From Marinobacter salexigens (GTDB taxonomy: Bacteria > Pseudomonadota > Gammaproteobacteria > Pseudomonadales > Oleiphilaceae), in the NCBI RefSeq assembly GCF_002806945.1, contig NZ_NIHC01000003.1, positions 558,001 through 622,000 of the forward strand: a stretch of 64,000 nucleotides of DNA. Reading direction: 5' to 3'. Below are positions 1 to 9,169 of this stretch, piece by piece (the stretch's first letter is position 1; each line of letters begins with the position of its first letter). The notes below the pieces were generated by a model, which was not told where the DNA came from, did no database searches, and worked only from the letters and a program-made list of their open reading frames with translations. The translations under genes were made by a program, and so were the position numbers.

Positions 1-30
1 ATCAATAATAACAAACCGACGGGTTGATGT

Positions 31-1113
31 ATGAAGTGGTTGGTGGGCAGTTTGCTGGTGTTTTTTATCTTGCTGGGTGGCTTTTTTATGGCGCCATCTC
101 CTATTGATGCAAAAGCTTGGCAAGCGCCGAGTCCGAAAGCCATGACAGGCCCGCTCGCCCCGAACGAGCATTTGCGCCAGGCAGAATTATTGGCAAAAGG
201 GCAGGTTTATGGCCCGGAAGATACTGCTGTTAATGCCAACGGTGTGGTCTTTGCGGGTACCCAAGACGGTTACATTGTTCGGGTGTTTCCCGATGGTCAG
301 GTTGAAAACTGGTTGTCTACAGGAGGGCGCCCCCTGGGTATGGTGTTTGACCAGGGCGGCAACCTGATAGTCGCTGATGCCTGGAAGGGTCTGTTGTCAG
401 TTACGCCTGACGGCGAGATTAATGTCTTGGCCACTGAGGCTGAGGGGGTACCCTTCCGGTTTACAGATGATCTGGATATTGCCCCTGATGGGCGCATTTA
501 CTTCACCGACGCCAGTTCACGCTTCTACCAACCGGATTACCTGCTTGATCTTCTGGAAATGCGGCCTCATGGTCGGCTGTTGCGGTATTCCCCGGAAACC
601 GGTGCAACCGAGGTTTTGCTGGGTGGTATGCACTTTGCCAATGGCGTTGCGGTGGCACCGGGGGGCGATTATTTACTGGTGAATGAAACCTGGAAGTATC
701 GTATCCAGCGATACTGGATAAAAGGTCCGAAAATCGGCCAGGCGGAAATGTTTGCGGAGAACCTGCCAGGGTTTCCCGACAATCTGGCAGTGGATGAAAA
801 AGGCCGGTTCTGGGTGGCCTTCCCTACACTCCGCAATGCTCGCATTGACACACTGCACTTTAAACCCTGGCTCAAAGAGCTGGTTGCCAAATTACCGCGA
901 AGCCTTCAGCCAGCGCCTGAGGAATACGGCCTGGTGGTGGCGTTTGATGGCGAAGGTAAGGTAATTACCAGCCTGCACGATACCCAGGGCCAGCACTTGC
1001 AGGAAATTACGTCGGTTAACCCCCACGGAGGCTATCTCTATTTTGGTTCGCTTCACAATGATCGCATCGGGCGACTCTCGTTGCAGAACATTCCTGGATT
1101 GGGAGGGCAGTAA
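31..1113 (+). CDS. SMP-30/strictosidine synthase-like beta-propeller hydrolase
   Basis: A 360-residue protein with an N-terminal hydrophobic segment (about residues 4-22) that would anchor it to the inner membrane or act as a signal peptide. The rest resembles the SMP-30/gluconolactonase and strictosidine-synthase-like propellers: the blade motif DDLDIAPDG..YFTDASS lies near residues 146-163 and FANGVAV near 203-209, the latter typical of the strictosidine synthase-like branch. Such proteins are usually calcium-dependent lactonases or esterases; the substrate cannot be told from sequence. The stop codon overlaps the ATG of the downstream thioesterase (TAATG), so the two are probably translated together. 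The role in this operon is unknown. Confidence 0.8.
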   Translation: MKWLVGSLLVFFILLGGFFMAPSPIDAKAWQAPSPKAMTGPLAPNEHLRQAELLAKGQVYGPEDTAVNANGVVFAGTQDGYIVRVFPDGQVENWLSTGGRPLGMVFDQGGNLIVADAWKGLLSVTPDGEINVLATEAEGVPFRFTDDLDIAPDGRIYFTDASSRFYQPDYLLDLLEMRPHGRLLRYSPETGATEVLLGGMHFANGVAVAPGGDYLLVNETWKYRIQRYWIKGPKIGQAEMFAENLPGFPDNLAVDEKGRFWVAFPTLRNARIDTLHFKPWLKELVAKLPRSLQPAPEEYGLVVAFDGEGKVITSLHDTQGQHLQEITSVNPHGGYLYFGSLHNDRIGRLSLQNIPGLGGQ

Positions 1114-1577
1114 TGACTGGGCTGAAGGCAATAAAATGGGATCTTCCAGACCCGTTTACTCTTGAAATTCTGGTGGTGGACGCCGATACCGACGAGCTGG
1201 GGCATGCCAACAACGTGGTCTATGTGCGTTGGCTAGAGGACATCAGCTGGGCGCACGTCAAGAGCCTGGGCATGACCTGGGAGCTGCATGAGGCCACCGG
1301 CAAGGCCATGGCAATTACTCGCACAGAGATTGACTATCTTGCATCTGCGAATCCCGGTGACCAGCTGGTTCTGGGTACATGGCTTACGGGCTTCGATGGC
1401 CGTTTTCGTTCTGCGCGGCAGTTCCAGTTGGTGCGGCCAGCTGACGGTAAAACACTGATGCGGGCAGTGTCTACACACGCCTGTGTTGACCTGAAAACCC
1501 AGCGCCCATCCCGAGCTCCAAAAGAATTTGCCGATATCATGAAAGCCGCGACTGTAGCCGGAGGGAAAGGTTTGTAA
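1113..1577 (+). CDS. acyl-CoA thioesterase, hotdog fold (YbgC/4HBT family)
   Basis: A single hotdog-domain protein of 154 residues. The family signature is visible at residues 22-42 (D.D..GHANN..Y.RWLED), where the Asp near the N-terminus and the GHANN/Y..W stretch form the active-site helix of YbgC/FcbC-type 4-hydroxybenzoyl-CoA-like thioesterases. It would hydrolyse an acyl-CoA in the cytoplasm. Its ATG overlaps the stop codon of the lactonase-like gene, with a GGGAGGG ribosome-binding sequence inside that gene, so it is very likely co-translated with it. The substrate is unknown. Confidence 0.82.
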   Translation: MTGLKAIKWDLPDPFTLEILVVDADTDELGHANNVVYVRWLEDISWAHVKSLGMTWELHEATGKAMAITRTEIDYLASANPGDQLVLGTWLTGFDGRFRSARQFQLVRPADGKTLMRAVSTHACVDLKTQRPSRAPKEFADIMKAATVAGGKGL

Positions 1578-1680
1578 CCTGGTGTGAGTCACTATTGTCA
1601 CCAACTTCTGGTAGTCTGGAGGATGAATGTAAAGTCCTACCTCTATCAATCACTATCGACGTCTTTTTCCGGAGATACCC

Positions 1681-2664
1681 ATGGATACCCCTATTGATCA
1701 GCATTCTGAATCGTCCATGAAAAAGGTGGTCTACCACCAGTTTGGTGAGCGCGATGTTCTGGAAGTCATCAACGCAGATATACCGGTACCGCAAGAAGGC
1801 GAGGTGCTGATTCGTGTTCACGGGGCTGGGCTGAACCCCATTGACTGGAAAACCCGTAAAGGGTTCGGCTTCGTAGCTCAGCAGATAGAAACCTCCCTGC
1901 CATGGACGCCAGGATACGATGTGGCGGGCGAAGTTGTTGCCATCGGGGACGACGTAACCACTTTGGCACCCGGCGACCGGGTGATGGGGTTGGTGGGTTT
2001 TCCACTGAACGGAGGTGGCTATTCGGAGTATGCGTTGGCGACGGCAGACGAGTTGGCCGTTGTGCCTGAGGAGCTTGACCTGGTAACCGCTGGGGCTCTG
2101 CCACTGGCGGCGCTGACTGCCTGGCAAGCGCTGTTTGAGGTGGCCGAACTTGAGCCTGGCCAGAAAATTCTTGTGCACGCTGGTGCTGGCGGTGTAGGAC
2201 ACTTGGCAGTGCAGTTTGCGCTGGCTCATGGTGCTCACGTTATTGCAACGGCCTCCGCTGGTAATCGTGATTTCCTTGCGGAGCTTGGTGTGCACGAAGT
2301 GATTGATTACAACACCACAGATTTTGCTGATGAGTGCTTTGGGCTGGATGTTGTGTTGGACCTGGTTGGTGGAGATACGGGCAAGCGGTCCTTGCGCACA
2401 CTGGGGGAGAGTGGCGTGCTGGTTACCATTCCCACCGTTACTGCAGATGAAGTTGTCAGTTCAGCCGAAGCTCAGGGTTTGAAGGCCCATGGTATGACTG
2501 TGCGCCCGGATGTGTTTAACCTTGAGGAAATTGCCGAGCTAATCGAAGATGGTGATGTGAAGGTTCACATTGGCCAGGCTTTTGCGCTGGATCAGGTTGC
2601 ACAAGCCCACGAACTCCTTGAGGGTGGGCATGTGCGAGGCAAGCTGGTTCTGGATTGTAGCTAA
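1681..2664 (+). CDS. zinc-independent MDR oxidoreductase (quinone reductase-like)
   Basis: A 327-residue medium-chain dehydrogenase/reductase. The GroES-like half carries GAGLNPIDWKTRKG, typical of quinone oxidoreductase and enoyl-reductase-like MDRs that lack the catalytic zinc ligands. The Rossmann half has the NADP-binding GAGGVG motif near residue 167. The likely reaction is NADPH-dependent reduction of a quinone or an alpha,beta-unsaturated carbonyl; the substrate is not predictable. The start at 1681 has a GGAG eight bases upstream. An internal Met at residue 13 (1717) begins the conserved region and is the alternative. It has its own leader of about 100 nt after the thioesterase gene. 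Confidence 0.83.
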   Translation: MDTPIDQHSESSMKKVVYHQFGERDVLEVINADIPVPQEGEVLIRVHGAGLNPIDWKTRKGFGFVAQQIETSLPWTPGYDVAGEVVAIGDDVTTLAPGDRVMGLVGFPLNGGGYSEYALATADELAVVPEELDLVTAGALPLAALTAWQALFEVAELEPGQKILVHAGAGGVGHLAVQFALAHGAHVIATASAGNRDFLAELGVHEVIDYNTTDFADECFGLDVVLDLVGGDTGKRSLRTLGESGVLVTIPTVTADEVVSSAEAQGLKAHGMTVRPDVFNLEEIAELIEDGDVKVHIGQAFALDQVAQAHELLEGGHVRGKLVLDCS

Positions 2665-2686
2665 GCTTCAAAAAGCGGCGCAGTAA

Positions 2687-4597
2687 TTAGCTTTTGGGGG
2701 ATGGGCTTTCGGTAGAAGGCTCTTCTCCCAGCACAGGCGATTCTTTCCCCGGTGCAGATGGTTCTGCCCCCTCTCCATCACTTTCCCTGGTTTTCCGCTC
2801 TTTATGGTATTGCGGCGGCACCAAACTGATCAGTATCCAGTCGTCATCCGGTTTCAGATCGTCCATGTTGCGCACGGGCTTGATGCGGCTTTTACTATCG
2901 AACACAAACAGCACCAGAGCGTCGCCGTTATACTTAGCCAAAAAGTCGTTGTAGCCAAAGGTTTCGCTGAGTTGTGTGGTTTTAATGGTGTAACCCTGGC
3001 TCTCCAGGCTGGCGAGTTTGGCGTAGCTTAGATCGTTGAACAGGCCACGGGTCATCTGGATCTTGCCCGCTGTCTGGTGTCGTGCCTTCTGATCCTGATC
3101 CCCTTCCGACAGGCTGAACACACTGTGGTCACCGAACCAATCCAAAAAGTGGTAGGTGGCCAGTGAGTTCATATGCTTGTAGGGAGAGATAACCAGCAGG
3201 TTGCCGATACCCGTTAGGTCCAGGTGAGTTGAGGCGTGCTCGGAAATCGGGTTGCCAAAGTATACCTTCAGATTGTCCATCCGCGCATGGCGCACGTTTT
3301 CCCAGTTAGTGTCTGCCAAGGCCACCGGCACCTCATGTTTTTTAAGGGCCTTCCCAATCATCCGGGCCATCGGATTGGCGCCCAGAATCAGGAATCCGTA
3401 CTCAGCTGGCTCCGTCACATTCAGCAAGCGGGCGATTGGCCGCGCTGTCAGGCTTTGCAGGGTAACGGTGGCAATAATCAGTACGAACACCATAGGAACA
3501 AGAGCCGCAGCGCTTTCATAGCCGAGGTTCTGCAGTTGGAATGCGAACAGGGCAGAAACCGCTGCGGCGACAATCCCTCTTGGCGCTATCCAGCTTAAAA
3601 ACAGTTTCTCCCGCAGGTTCAGATCAGTCCCTATGGCTGAGAGAAACACACTGAGCGGCCGAGCCACCAGCATCAGCACGGCCAGAACCACGGCCAAGCC
3701 CCAGCCCAGATCGGCAATGGCGGCAAACTCTACCCGGGCGGCCAGAATGATAAACAGCGCTGAAATAAGCAGTACGCTCAGGGATTCTTTAAACTCCAGG
3801 ATACTGTCGACAGAAACCTGCTTCATGTTGGCCATCCAGATGCCCATCACTGTTACGGTGAGCAGGCCAGACTCGTGGGCCATTTCATTGGAGAATGCGT
3901 AAACACCGAGCATGAAAGTAAGTGTTGCTGCATTGTGTAGATACTGGGGCATAAGGTGCTTGCGCAGCACAAGGCCGTTCAGGTATCCGGCCAGGGCACC
4001 AGTGACAAAGCCAATGACCAGGGTTTTGCCAAAAATATAAAGAGAATGGCCGAATACGTTGCCCTGGCCCCAGGACACTATGCCCTCGAACACCAGAACA
4101 GCCAGCAATGCCCCCACCGGGTCAATGATAATGCCTTCCCAGCGCAGAATATTCGCCAGTTTGGCGCTTGGCCGCACTGAACGCAGAAGGGGGGCGATAA
4201 CGGTTGGCCCAGTTACAACGGAAATTGCCCCGAAGAGCAGGGCGACGGCCCAGGAAATATCCAGAACCCAGCGCGCTGCCAGGGTGCCAATGATCCCGGT
4301 AACAGCGGAGCCAACGAATATGAGATTACGGGCCATTTTGCTGTGCCCGCGAATTTCATCAAAGCGCAGGGTCAGGCTGCCTTCAAAAAGAATGATGGCT
4401 ACGGCCAGTGAAACCATGGGAAACAAGAGGTCGCCAAACACTTCGTCTGGTTTCAGAAAGCCCAGTACCGGGCCTACAAGTATGCCGCCGGCAAGCAGGA
4501 AAAGAATGGCCGGTACGCGCACGCGCCAGGCAAGCCATTGAAATGACAGTGAAAGAATACCAATACTGGCAAGAATCAGGACTGTGCTGGCTGGCAT
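2687..4597 (-). CDS. CPA1-family cation:proton antiporter with C-terminal Rossmann-like domain
   Basis: A 636-residue inner-membrane protein. About 390 N-terminal residues form a run of hydrophobic segments typical of the Na+/H+ exchanger fold (for example GGILVGPVLGFLKP near residue 37 and WIAPRGIVAAAVSALFAF near 335). From about residue 395 a soluble TrkA-N-like domain follows (EYGFLILGANPMARMIG), but its glycine pattern is degenerate compared with the usual GxGxxG, so nucleotide binding is uncertain. The tail is rich in Glu, Ser and Pro and probably disordered. It should exchange Na+ or K+ for protons. It converges with the MDR gene (22-bp gap) and is followed upstream by tcdA on the same strand. 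Confidence 0.85.
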   Translation of the reverse strand: MPASTVLILASIGILSLSFQWLAWRVRVPAILFLLAGGILVGPVLGFLKPDEVFGDLLFPMVSLAVAIILFEGSLTLRFDEIRGHSKMARNLIFVGSAVTGIIGTLAARWVLDISWAVALLFGAISVVTGPTVIAPLLRSVRPSAKLANILRWEGIIIDPVGALLAVLVFEGIVSWGQGNVFGHSLYIFGKTLVIGFVTGALAGYLNGLVLRKHLMPQYLHNAATLTFMLGVYAFSNEMAHESGLLTVTVMGIWMANMKQVSVDSILEFKESLSVLLISALFIILAARVEFAAIADLGWGLAVVLAVLMLVARPLSVFLSAIGTDLNLREKLFLSWIAPRGIVAAAVSALFAFQLQNLGYESAAALVPMVFVLIIATVTLQSLTARPIARLLNVTEPAEYGFLILGANPMARMIGKALKKHEVPVALADTNWENVRHARMDNLKVYFGNPISEHASTHLDLTGIGNLLVISPYKHMNSLATYHFLDWFGDHSVFSLSEGDQDQKARHQTAGKIQMTRGLFNDLSYAKLASLESQGYTIKTTQLSETFGYNDFLAKYNGDALVLFVFDSKSRIKPVRNMDDLKPDDDWILISLVPPQYHKERKTRESDGEGAEPSAPGKESPVLGEEPSTESPSPKS

Positions 4598-4618
4598 AGA
4601 GATCTGGAACCCGTGTGA

Positions 4619-5410
4619 TTATTGGTTAGCGCGTTTTGCAATACGATTTAACAGCCGGGAGGCTGCAAACAGACCAAAGCTGGCTGTAACAGGACAGGCA
4701 GCACCAAAGCCGGTAGCGCAGTCAAGCCGCGTGGGGCCTGAGGTTGCAGGCTTTTGCAGGCAAACTTCACCCTCTCCGGCAGGATATGTGAGTTGTTCAG
4801 TTGAGTATACGGCTTCGATCCCAAATCGTCGCTTTGGGTTACGAGAAAAACCGTACTCCCGGCGTAAAAGATTGCGAACCTTGGCCAGCAAAGGGTCTTG
4901 GGTGGTTTTGGCAAGATCGGCCACCAGAATTTTGGTAGGGTCCATTTGCCCGCCCGCTCCTCCGGCACAGACAACCGGAATCTTTGCGCGCTGACAGTGG
5001 GCAATCAGTGCAGCTTTTGGTTTAACGCTATCAATTGCATCCACCACCGCTGTTACATCCGGAGTGACCAGTTCTGTGAGGTTCTTCAGAGTGAGGAAGC
5101 CAAAGTGAACCCGAATGTCCGCATGGGGGTTAATGGCTTTTAATCGCTCTGCCATTGCATCCGTTTTGGTACGACCGTATTGGCCTTCCAGCGCATGAAG
5201 CTGGCGATTGGTGTTGGATACGCAAATATCATCCATGTCGATCAGGGTGATAGTGCCAACTCCGCTGCGCGCCAAGGCTTCAGCAGCCCAGGAACCAACA
5301 CCACCCAAGCCAATAACAGCAATATGGGCATCTCGAAAGGCGTGCAGCGCACGGCGCCCGTACAGACGTTCAATACCGCCAAAGCGAAAGGCATAATCGT
5401 TGGCGTTCAT
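4619..5410 (-). CDS. tcdA: tRNA threonylcarbamoyladenosine dehydratase
   Basis: A ThiF/E1-like ATP-dependent enzyme (263 residues) that cyclises t6A37 of tRNA to ct6A. The N-terminus FRFGGIERLYGR is characteristic of TcdA/CsdL, and the adenylate-binding Rossmann motif VIGLGGVGSWAAEAL follows at about residues 31-45. The C-terminus has the hydrophobic GFGAACPVTASFGL segment. The start at 5410 is chosen because a GGAGG sits five bases upstream; an in-frame TTG start at 5437 would add nine unconserved residues. The antiporter gene lies 21 bp downstream on the same strand, so the two may be co-transcribed. Confidence 0.92.
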   Translation of the reverse strand: MNANDYAFRFGGIERLYGRRALHAFRDAHIAVIGLGGVGSWAAEALARSGVGTITLIDMDDICVSNTNRQLHALEGQYGRTKTDAMAERLKAINPHADIRVHFGFLTLKNLTELVTPDVTAVVDAIDSVKPKAALIAHCQRAKIPVVCAGGAGGQMDPTKILVADLAKTTQDPLLAKVRNLLRREYGFSRNPKRRFGIEAVYSTEQLTYPAGEGEVCLQKPATSGPTRLDCATGFGAACPVTASFGLFAASRLLNRIAKRANQ

Positions 5411-5635
5411 AGGGCCTCCGTTTGGATCCGGGCACAAGCCGGAGAATTCAAGGGGCGCGATTATACCCTAGTGCCGGAGCAGACATGAAATACCTGCAAA
5501 ACAGCCACGCAATGCGTAGCTGTCAGGGGGCTAAGTGGGGTGCAGCTAAGGTGTGACGGCCGCGCCGGGAAGGGGCTCATGATTTCTTTTTTAGCAGGCG
5601 ACAACTGAGGGGATTGGCGGGAATTGGAGTCGAAG

Positions 5636-6274
5636 TCAGCGAATAAAAGGGTTCAGCAAGCGCGTGAAGGTTCCTGTCAGTTTGATTGGAGCACTCAGTA
5701 CAGAAAGCGTGATGCAATCTTCAGAACCAAGGGCCAATGGTTTGTGCTCGTCCTGCTCGGTTAACACCACAAAATCCCACTGGTTAAAAACGCCATTCTG
5801 ATCGGAAAATGTCCCCTGCAATACGATGGTCGTTTCAGTACCACGATGGGTATGGGCGGGTGCCTTGCCGCCTGCTACCAATTTCTGCAGAACTACCTGT
5901 TCATTCTGGCCCGGAAACTTCCCGGTAATATCCAGAACGCTAACGTCTCCCAATTGCCGCTTCCAGGGAAGGTTGTTGATGTCCTGCCCCAGGAGCTTCT
6001 TCAGAAGATCTGTTTTGGGATGCGCTTTAGATCGGGGCTTGGGCTCTGGCGAGCTGTCTATTCTGGCGAGTATGTCATCGAACATTGACCCGGAAACACT
6101 CACTTTTGGCTGCTGCTCCATCATCACGGCACCCAGGCTGTCGAGGGTGTCGACCTGACTGCGACAATGCGGGCATTTGTCGAGATGGAGACGAATGCAC
6201 AGAGCATGGGGTTCGCTCAGGTTGCCTGCACTGTATTCCATCAGAGTCAGGCTATCGGGGTGATGCCGTGTCAT
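5636..6274 (-). CDS. chrR: ChrR-family zinc anti-sigma factor with cupin domain
   Basis: Anti-sigma factor of 212 residues. The N-terminal zinc-binding anti-sigma domain shows His5, His30, Cys34 and Cys37 (H....HLDKCPHC). The C-terminal cupin carries H141, H143, E147 and H177, the spacing I recall for the second zinc site of Rhodobacter sphaeroides ChrR, which makes the family call strong. In that model ChrR sequesters the sigma factor and releases it under singlet oxygen or organic peroxide stress; by homology the same is inferred here. The start codon overlaps the stop of the sigma gene (ATGA), so the pair is translationally coupled and stoichiometric. Confidence 0.93.
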   Translation of the reverse strand: MTRHHPDSLTLMEYSAGNLSEPHALCIRLHLDKCPHCRSQVDTLDSLGAVMMEQQPKVSVSGSMFDDILARIDSSPEPKPRSKAHPKTDLLKKLLGQDINNLPWKRQLGDVSVLDITGKFPGQNEQVVLQKLVAGGKAPAHTHRGTETTIVLQGTFSDQNGVFNQWDFVVLTEQDEHKPLALGSEDCITLSVLSAPIKLTGTFTRLLNPFIR

Positions 6275-6918
6275 ACGTTCTGATCCTGCAAAATTACTTT
6301 CAGTTTGCTCAGTGCAAGGCGCACTCGGCTTTTCACAGTTCCGAGGGGAATGTTCAGTTCGTTGGCCACCATCTGGTGCGACTTCTGCTCCATGTACACC
6401 TTGGCTATGACGGTAATCTGGTCTTCGGGTAATTGGCTTAACGACTCCCTGACCCGACGCTCAGACATGAGGCGGTGCAGTGAAGTGATCGGCTGATTAT
6501 CGTCTTCTCCGGGAATCTGCCACAGATCCTCTGTCTCCACCGGCATCTCCACACTGGTGCGACGCATTTTGCGTAACATGTCGATGCGCTGATTACGTGC
6601 GATGGTAAAAATCCAGGTGGAAGCCGCGGCCTTTTGCCAGTCATAAAGGCAGGCTCGGCGCCAAATAGAAACAAACACTTCCTGTACCAGTTCATCTGCG
6701 TGGCTGGCCATGCCATTTGCCATGGCGTAATACTTGAGCTGCGGCGCGAAGTGTTCGAACAAGGAGTGATAGGCCTGGCGATCCTGGCTCTTTCCGACTT
6801 TCACCAACAGCTGACTCCAGGGGTCCTTTCGGCCCTCGGCACGTGCTGGCTGTTGATCCAGTGTGGTCACCGGACGCTCCTTGACAGTTGCATGGCTTAT
6901 GTTTGTTACGTTGCTCAT
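6271..6918 (-). CDS. ECF RNA polymerase sigma factor, RpoE/ECF11-like partner of ChrR
   Basis: Extracytoplasmic-function sigma factor of 215 residues. Region 2 is seen as ADELVQEVFVSIWRR..(Y)DWQKAAASTWIFTIARN (about residues 76-110). Region 4 ends with the helix-turn-helix LNIPLGTVKSRVRLALSKLK. The extended N-terminus of about 30 residues before region 2 is low in conservation. The ATG at 6918 is preferred over the in-frame GTG three codons upstream. It is coupled to chrR, and an ECF11-like promoter directly upstream predicts autoregulation. The expected function is the photooxidative/singlet-oxygen response. Confidence 0.92.
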   Translation of the reverse strand: MSNVTNISHATVKERPVTTLDQQPARAEGRKDPWSQLLVKVGKSQDRQAYHSLFEHFAPQLKYYAMANGMASHADELVQEVFVSIWRRACLYDWQKAAASTWIFTIARNQRIDMLRKMRRTSVEMPVETEDLWQIPGEDDNQPITSLHRLMSERRVRESLSQLPEDQITVIAKVYMEQKSHQMVANELNIPLGTVKSRVRLALSKLKVILQDQNV

Positions 6919-6953
6919 TGTATGCACTCGCCCCGGGATTGTCAGTCACCATA

Positions 6954-6981
6954 TTTACGGGCCGGTTTTCAGTGCGGATCA
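6954..6981 (-). promoter_or_regulatory. ECF11-type autoregulatory promoter of the sigma-chrR operon
   Basis: Read on the minus strand, TGATCC (6981-6976) is followed after 16 bases by CGTAAA (6959-6954). This matches the promoter I recall for RpoE-ChrR systems (-35 TGATCC, -10 around CGTA). It lies about 35 bp upstream of the sigma factor ATG, which fits a short leader. The motif is seen directly; recognition by this sigma factor is inference. Confidence 0.68.
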
Positions 6982-7042
6982 GTTTTCTACCAAAGAAACG
7001 TTTTGGCGGGCTACTCTTTGCACCCCAAACTCATCGAGACGC

Positions 7043-8953
7043 TTAGTCTTCGAGGTAGGTGTAACCCTCAAGCCCGGCAGCCAGTTCTTTCAGCAGCCTT
7101 GACTGAGCAGCCTCAGGCAAACCGCTTGCGGCAAACTTGTTGCGGTAGGCTTGCAGCAGGTTGCTGGGCTCGAAGTTCACATACCTGAGCACATGGGCCA
7201 CAGTGTCGCCGATAATGGGCGTGTTGATATCGTAGCCACCGGCGTCGTTCAGGCGTACGTCTACAGAGTGCGTGTCTCCAAACAGGTTGTGCATATCTCC
7301 GAGAATTTCCTGGTAGGCACCGGTCAGGAAAAAGCCCATCAGCAAAGCCTCGCCGGGCTCATCTTCGGGCAAAGGCAGTGTGGATTCCGTGCTCTGGCCA
7401 TCCACGTAGCGGTCGATGCGGCCATCTGAATCACAGGTGATATCCTGGATTACCGCCCTGCGGGTGAGTGGGCGATTCAGGCCGTTTACCGGCATAACCG
7501 GGAATATCTGGTCAATACCCCACACATCCGGCAGTGACTGGAACAGCGAAAAGTTCACGAACAGCTTGGCGGCCAACTTTTCGTTCAGCTCGTCAATGAT
7601 TTCGCGGTGGGCCCGACTATTTTTATCCAGTTGGCTTTGTAACAACCGGCAGCAGCGAATGTAGAGTATTTCTGCGTTTGCACGTTCCTGTAGTGAGAGT
7701 GTGCCGTGGGCAAATTGGCCGTGAACGTCGGCCATGGCATGCAACACATCATGATAGATTTCCGCCAGCGAGCGCGGGGAACCTGGGTCTTCCAGGCTCT
7801 GCAGGTCACGCCAGAGATCCTGTAGTGGTGCCGGAGCATCCTGTCGGGGTTGTTTGCCAGATTGCTCTTCGGGCACCTCGTGATCAATCACATTGGTGAC
7901 CAGCACCGAGTGGTGTGCGGTCAACGCGCGCCCGGATTCGCTGATCAGATCCGGATGAGGAAGACCATGGCGGTCACATTCCGCCTGCAGCACGTGCACC
8001 ACGTTGTAGGCGTATTCGTGCATGCTGTAGTTCATGGAACAGGCGCTTCGGGAGCGGGTGCCTTCGTAATCAACCCCAAGGCCCCCGCCAATATCTACGG
8101 TGTTCACCGGAGCACCCATGTGCCTCAACTCGCTGTAAAAGCGCGCGCATTCCCGCAACCCAGTCTGGATATCGCGGATGTTGGCTATCTGGGAGCCCAG
8201 ATGGAAGTGCAGCAGTTGCAGGGTATGCAGGGCATCAGCTTGGCGCAGAGTGTTCACCACATCCAGCACCTGGCTGGCGGACAATCCGAATTTTGATTTC
8301 TCGCCCCCCGTGTTCTGCCAGTTACCCTTACCGATAGTGGCCAATCGAACCCGAACGCCAATGAGCGGAGAAACCTCCAGTTTTTTGGCTTCGTCCAGAA
8401 TCAGCGGCAGCTCTGACTGTTTTTCCACCACAATAAACACCCGGTGTCCAAGCTTTTGACCGATCAGAGCCAGGCGGATGTACTCTCTGTCTTTGTAGCC
8501 GTTGCACACGATAACCGAGTCGGGTTGCCTGGCCAGTGCCAGCACCGCCATGAGTTCCGGCTTGCTGCCTGCTTCAAGGCCAATTTGCCCGTTGCTGGCC
8601 GCCGGCTCCGCTGCAATCAATTCCTCAACCACCCGGCGTTGCTGGTTTACCTTGATGGGGTAGACCGCCGTGTACCGCCCTTTATAGCTATGCTCTGAAG
8701 CCACCTTATTGAACGCGTTGCACAGCTTGTTCACCCGGTCGTGAAGGATGTCGGTAAAACGGATCAGCACGGGCAACTGCAGCCCGGACTCCACCAGCGA
8801 GCGAGTCAGCTCTGGCAGATTGATCTCCGCCTCGTTCTTGCCCCGGTTTGGCCGGATAACAACCTCGCCCTCGGGATTGACGCCGATATAGCCATCGCTC
8901 CATTGGGTAATGTTGTAAGTCTTGTGAGCCGGGGAGGCGCTGGTGTTGCTCAT
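7043..8953 (-). CDS. speA: biosynthetic arginine decarboxylase
   Basis: PLP-dependent fold-III decarboxylase (636 residues) converting arginine to agmatine, the first step of a putrescine route. The PLP lysine lies in the YPIKVNQQR motif in the first quarter, and the HFHLGSQ, DIGGGLGVDYEG and SESGRALTAHH motifs of the SpeA barrel follow in order. The start at 8953 gives the usual N-terminus (YNITQWSDGYIGVNPEG) and has AAGGA upstream; an upstream in-frame Met at 9025 would add 24 unconserved residues. The gene is divergent from speE, so two polyamine genes share one regulatory gap. No agmatinase or speD is in the window. Confidence 0.95.
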   Translation of the reverse strand: MSNTSASPAHKTYNITQWSDGYIGVNPEGEVVIRPNRGKNEAEINLPELTRSLVESGLQLPVLIRFTDILHDRVNKLCNAFNKVASEHSYKGRYTAVYPIKVNQQRRVVEELIAAEPAASNGQIGLEAGSKPELMAVLALARQPDSVIVCNGYKDREYIRLALIGQKLGHRVFIVVEKQSELPLILDEAKKLEVSPLIGVRVRLATIGKGNWQNTGGEKSKFGLSASQVLDVVNTLRQADALHTLQLLHFHLGSQIANIRDIQTGLRECARFYSELRHMGAPVNTVDIGGGLGVDYEGTRSRSACSMNYSMHEYAYNVVHVLQAECDRHGLPHPDLISESGRALTAHHSVLVTNVIDHEVPEEQSGKQPRQDAPAPLQDLWRDLQSLEDPGSPRSLAEIYHDVLHAMADVHGQFAHGTLSLQERANAEILYIRCCRLLQSQLDKNSRAHREIIDELNEKLAAKLFVNFSLFQSLPDVWGIDQIFPVMPVNGLNRPLTRRAVIQDITCDSDGRIDRYVDGQSTESTLPLPEDEPGEALLMGFFLTGAYQEILGDMHNLFGDTHSVDVRLNDAGGYDINTPIIGDTVAHVLRYVNFEPSNLLQAYRNKFAASGLPEAAQSRLLKELAAGLEGYTYLED

Positions 8954-9169
8954 GGCTGCAATCCTTCTGGGAAACGCTGGGCCGGGCAGACCGGCTGAAT
9001 GGCTGGTATTGTAGGGTTTAGCCATTGCTGCTGAAAGAGCCGGTCGCCGTCGATCACGACATGCTAGGCCTAATCAGTAATATTCGATAATAAATACTAT
9101 GGCTGGCCGATAAACAAAACCTACAATACAGGCTTTGGCCATTGCATCAGGTATTTGCGGGAGAGCACC

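Noticed and set aside
1537..2295. A 252-codon minus-strand frame opposite the MDR oxidoreductase gene
   Set aside because: It overlaps a clearly recognisable gene and the end of the thioesterase; composition is Arg/Gln/His-rich without domain features.
5411..5635. Small imperfect palindrome near 5502-5522 as an operator or terminator
   Set aside because: CAGCcACGC/GCGTaGCTG is short, has no T tract and no adjacent promoter that I could assign, so it is left unannotated.
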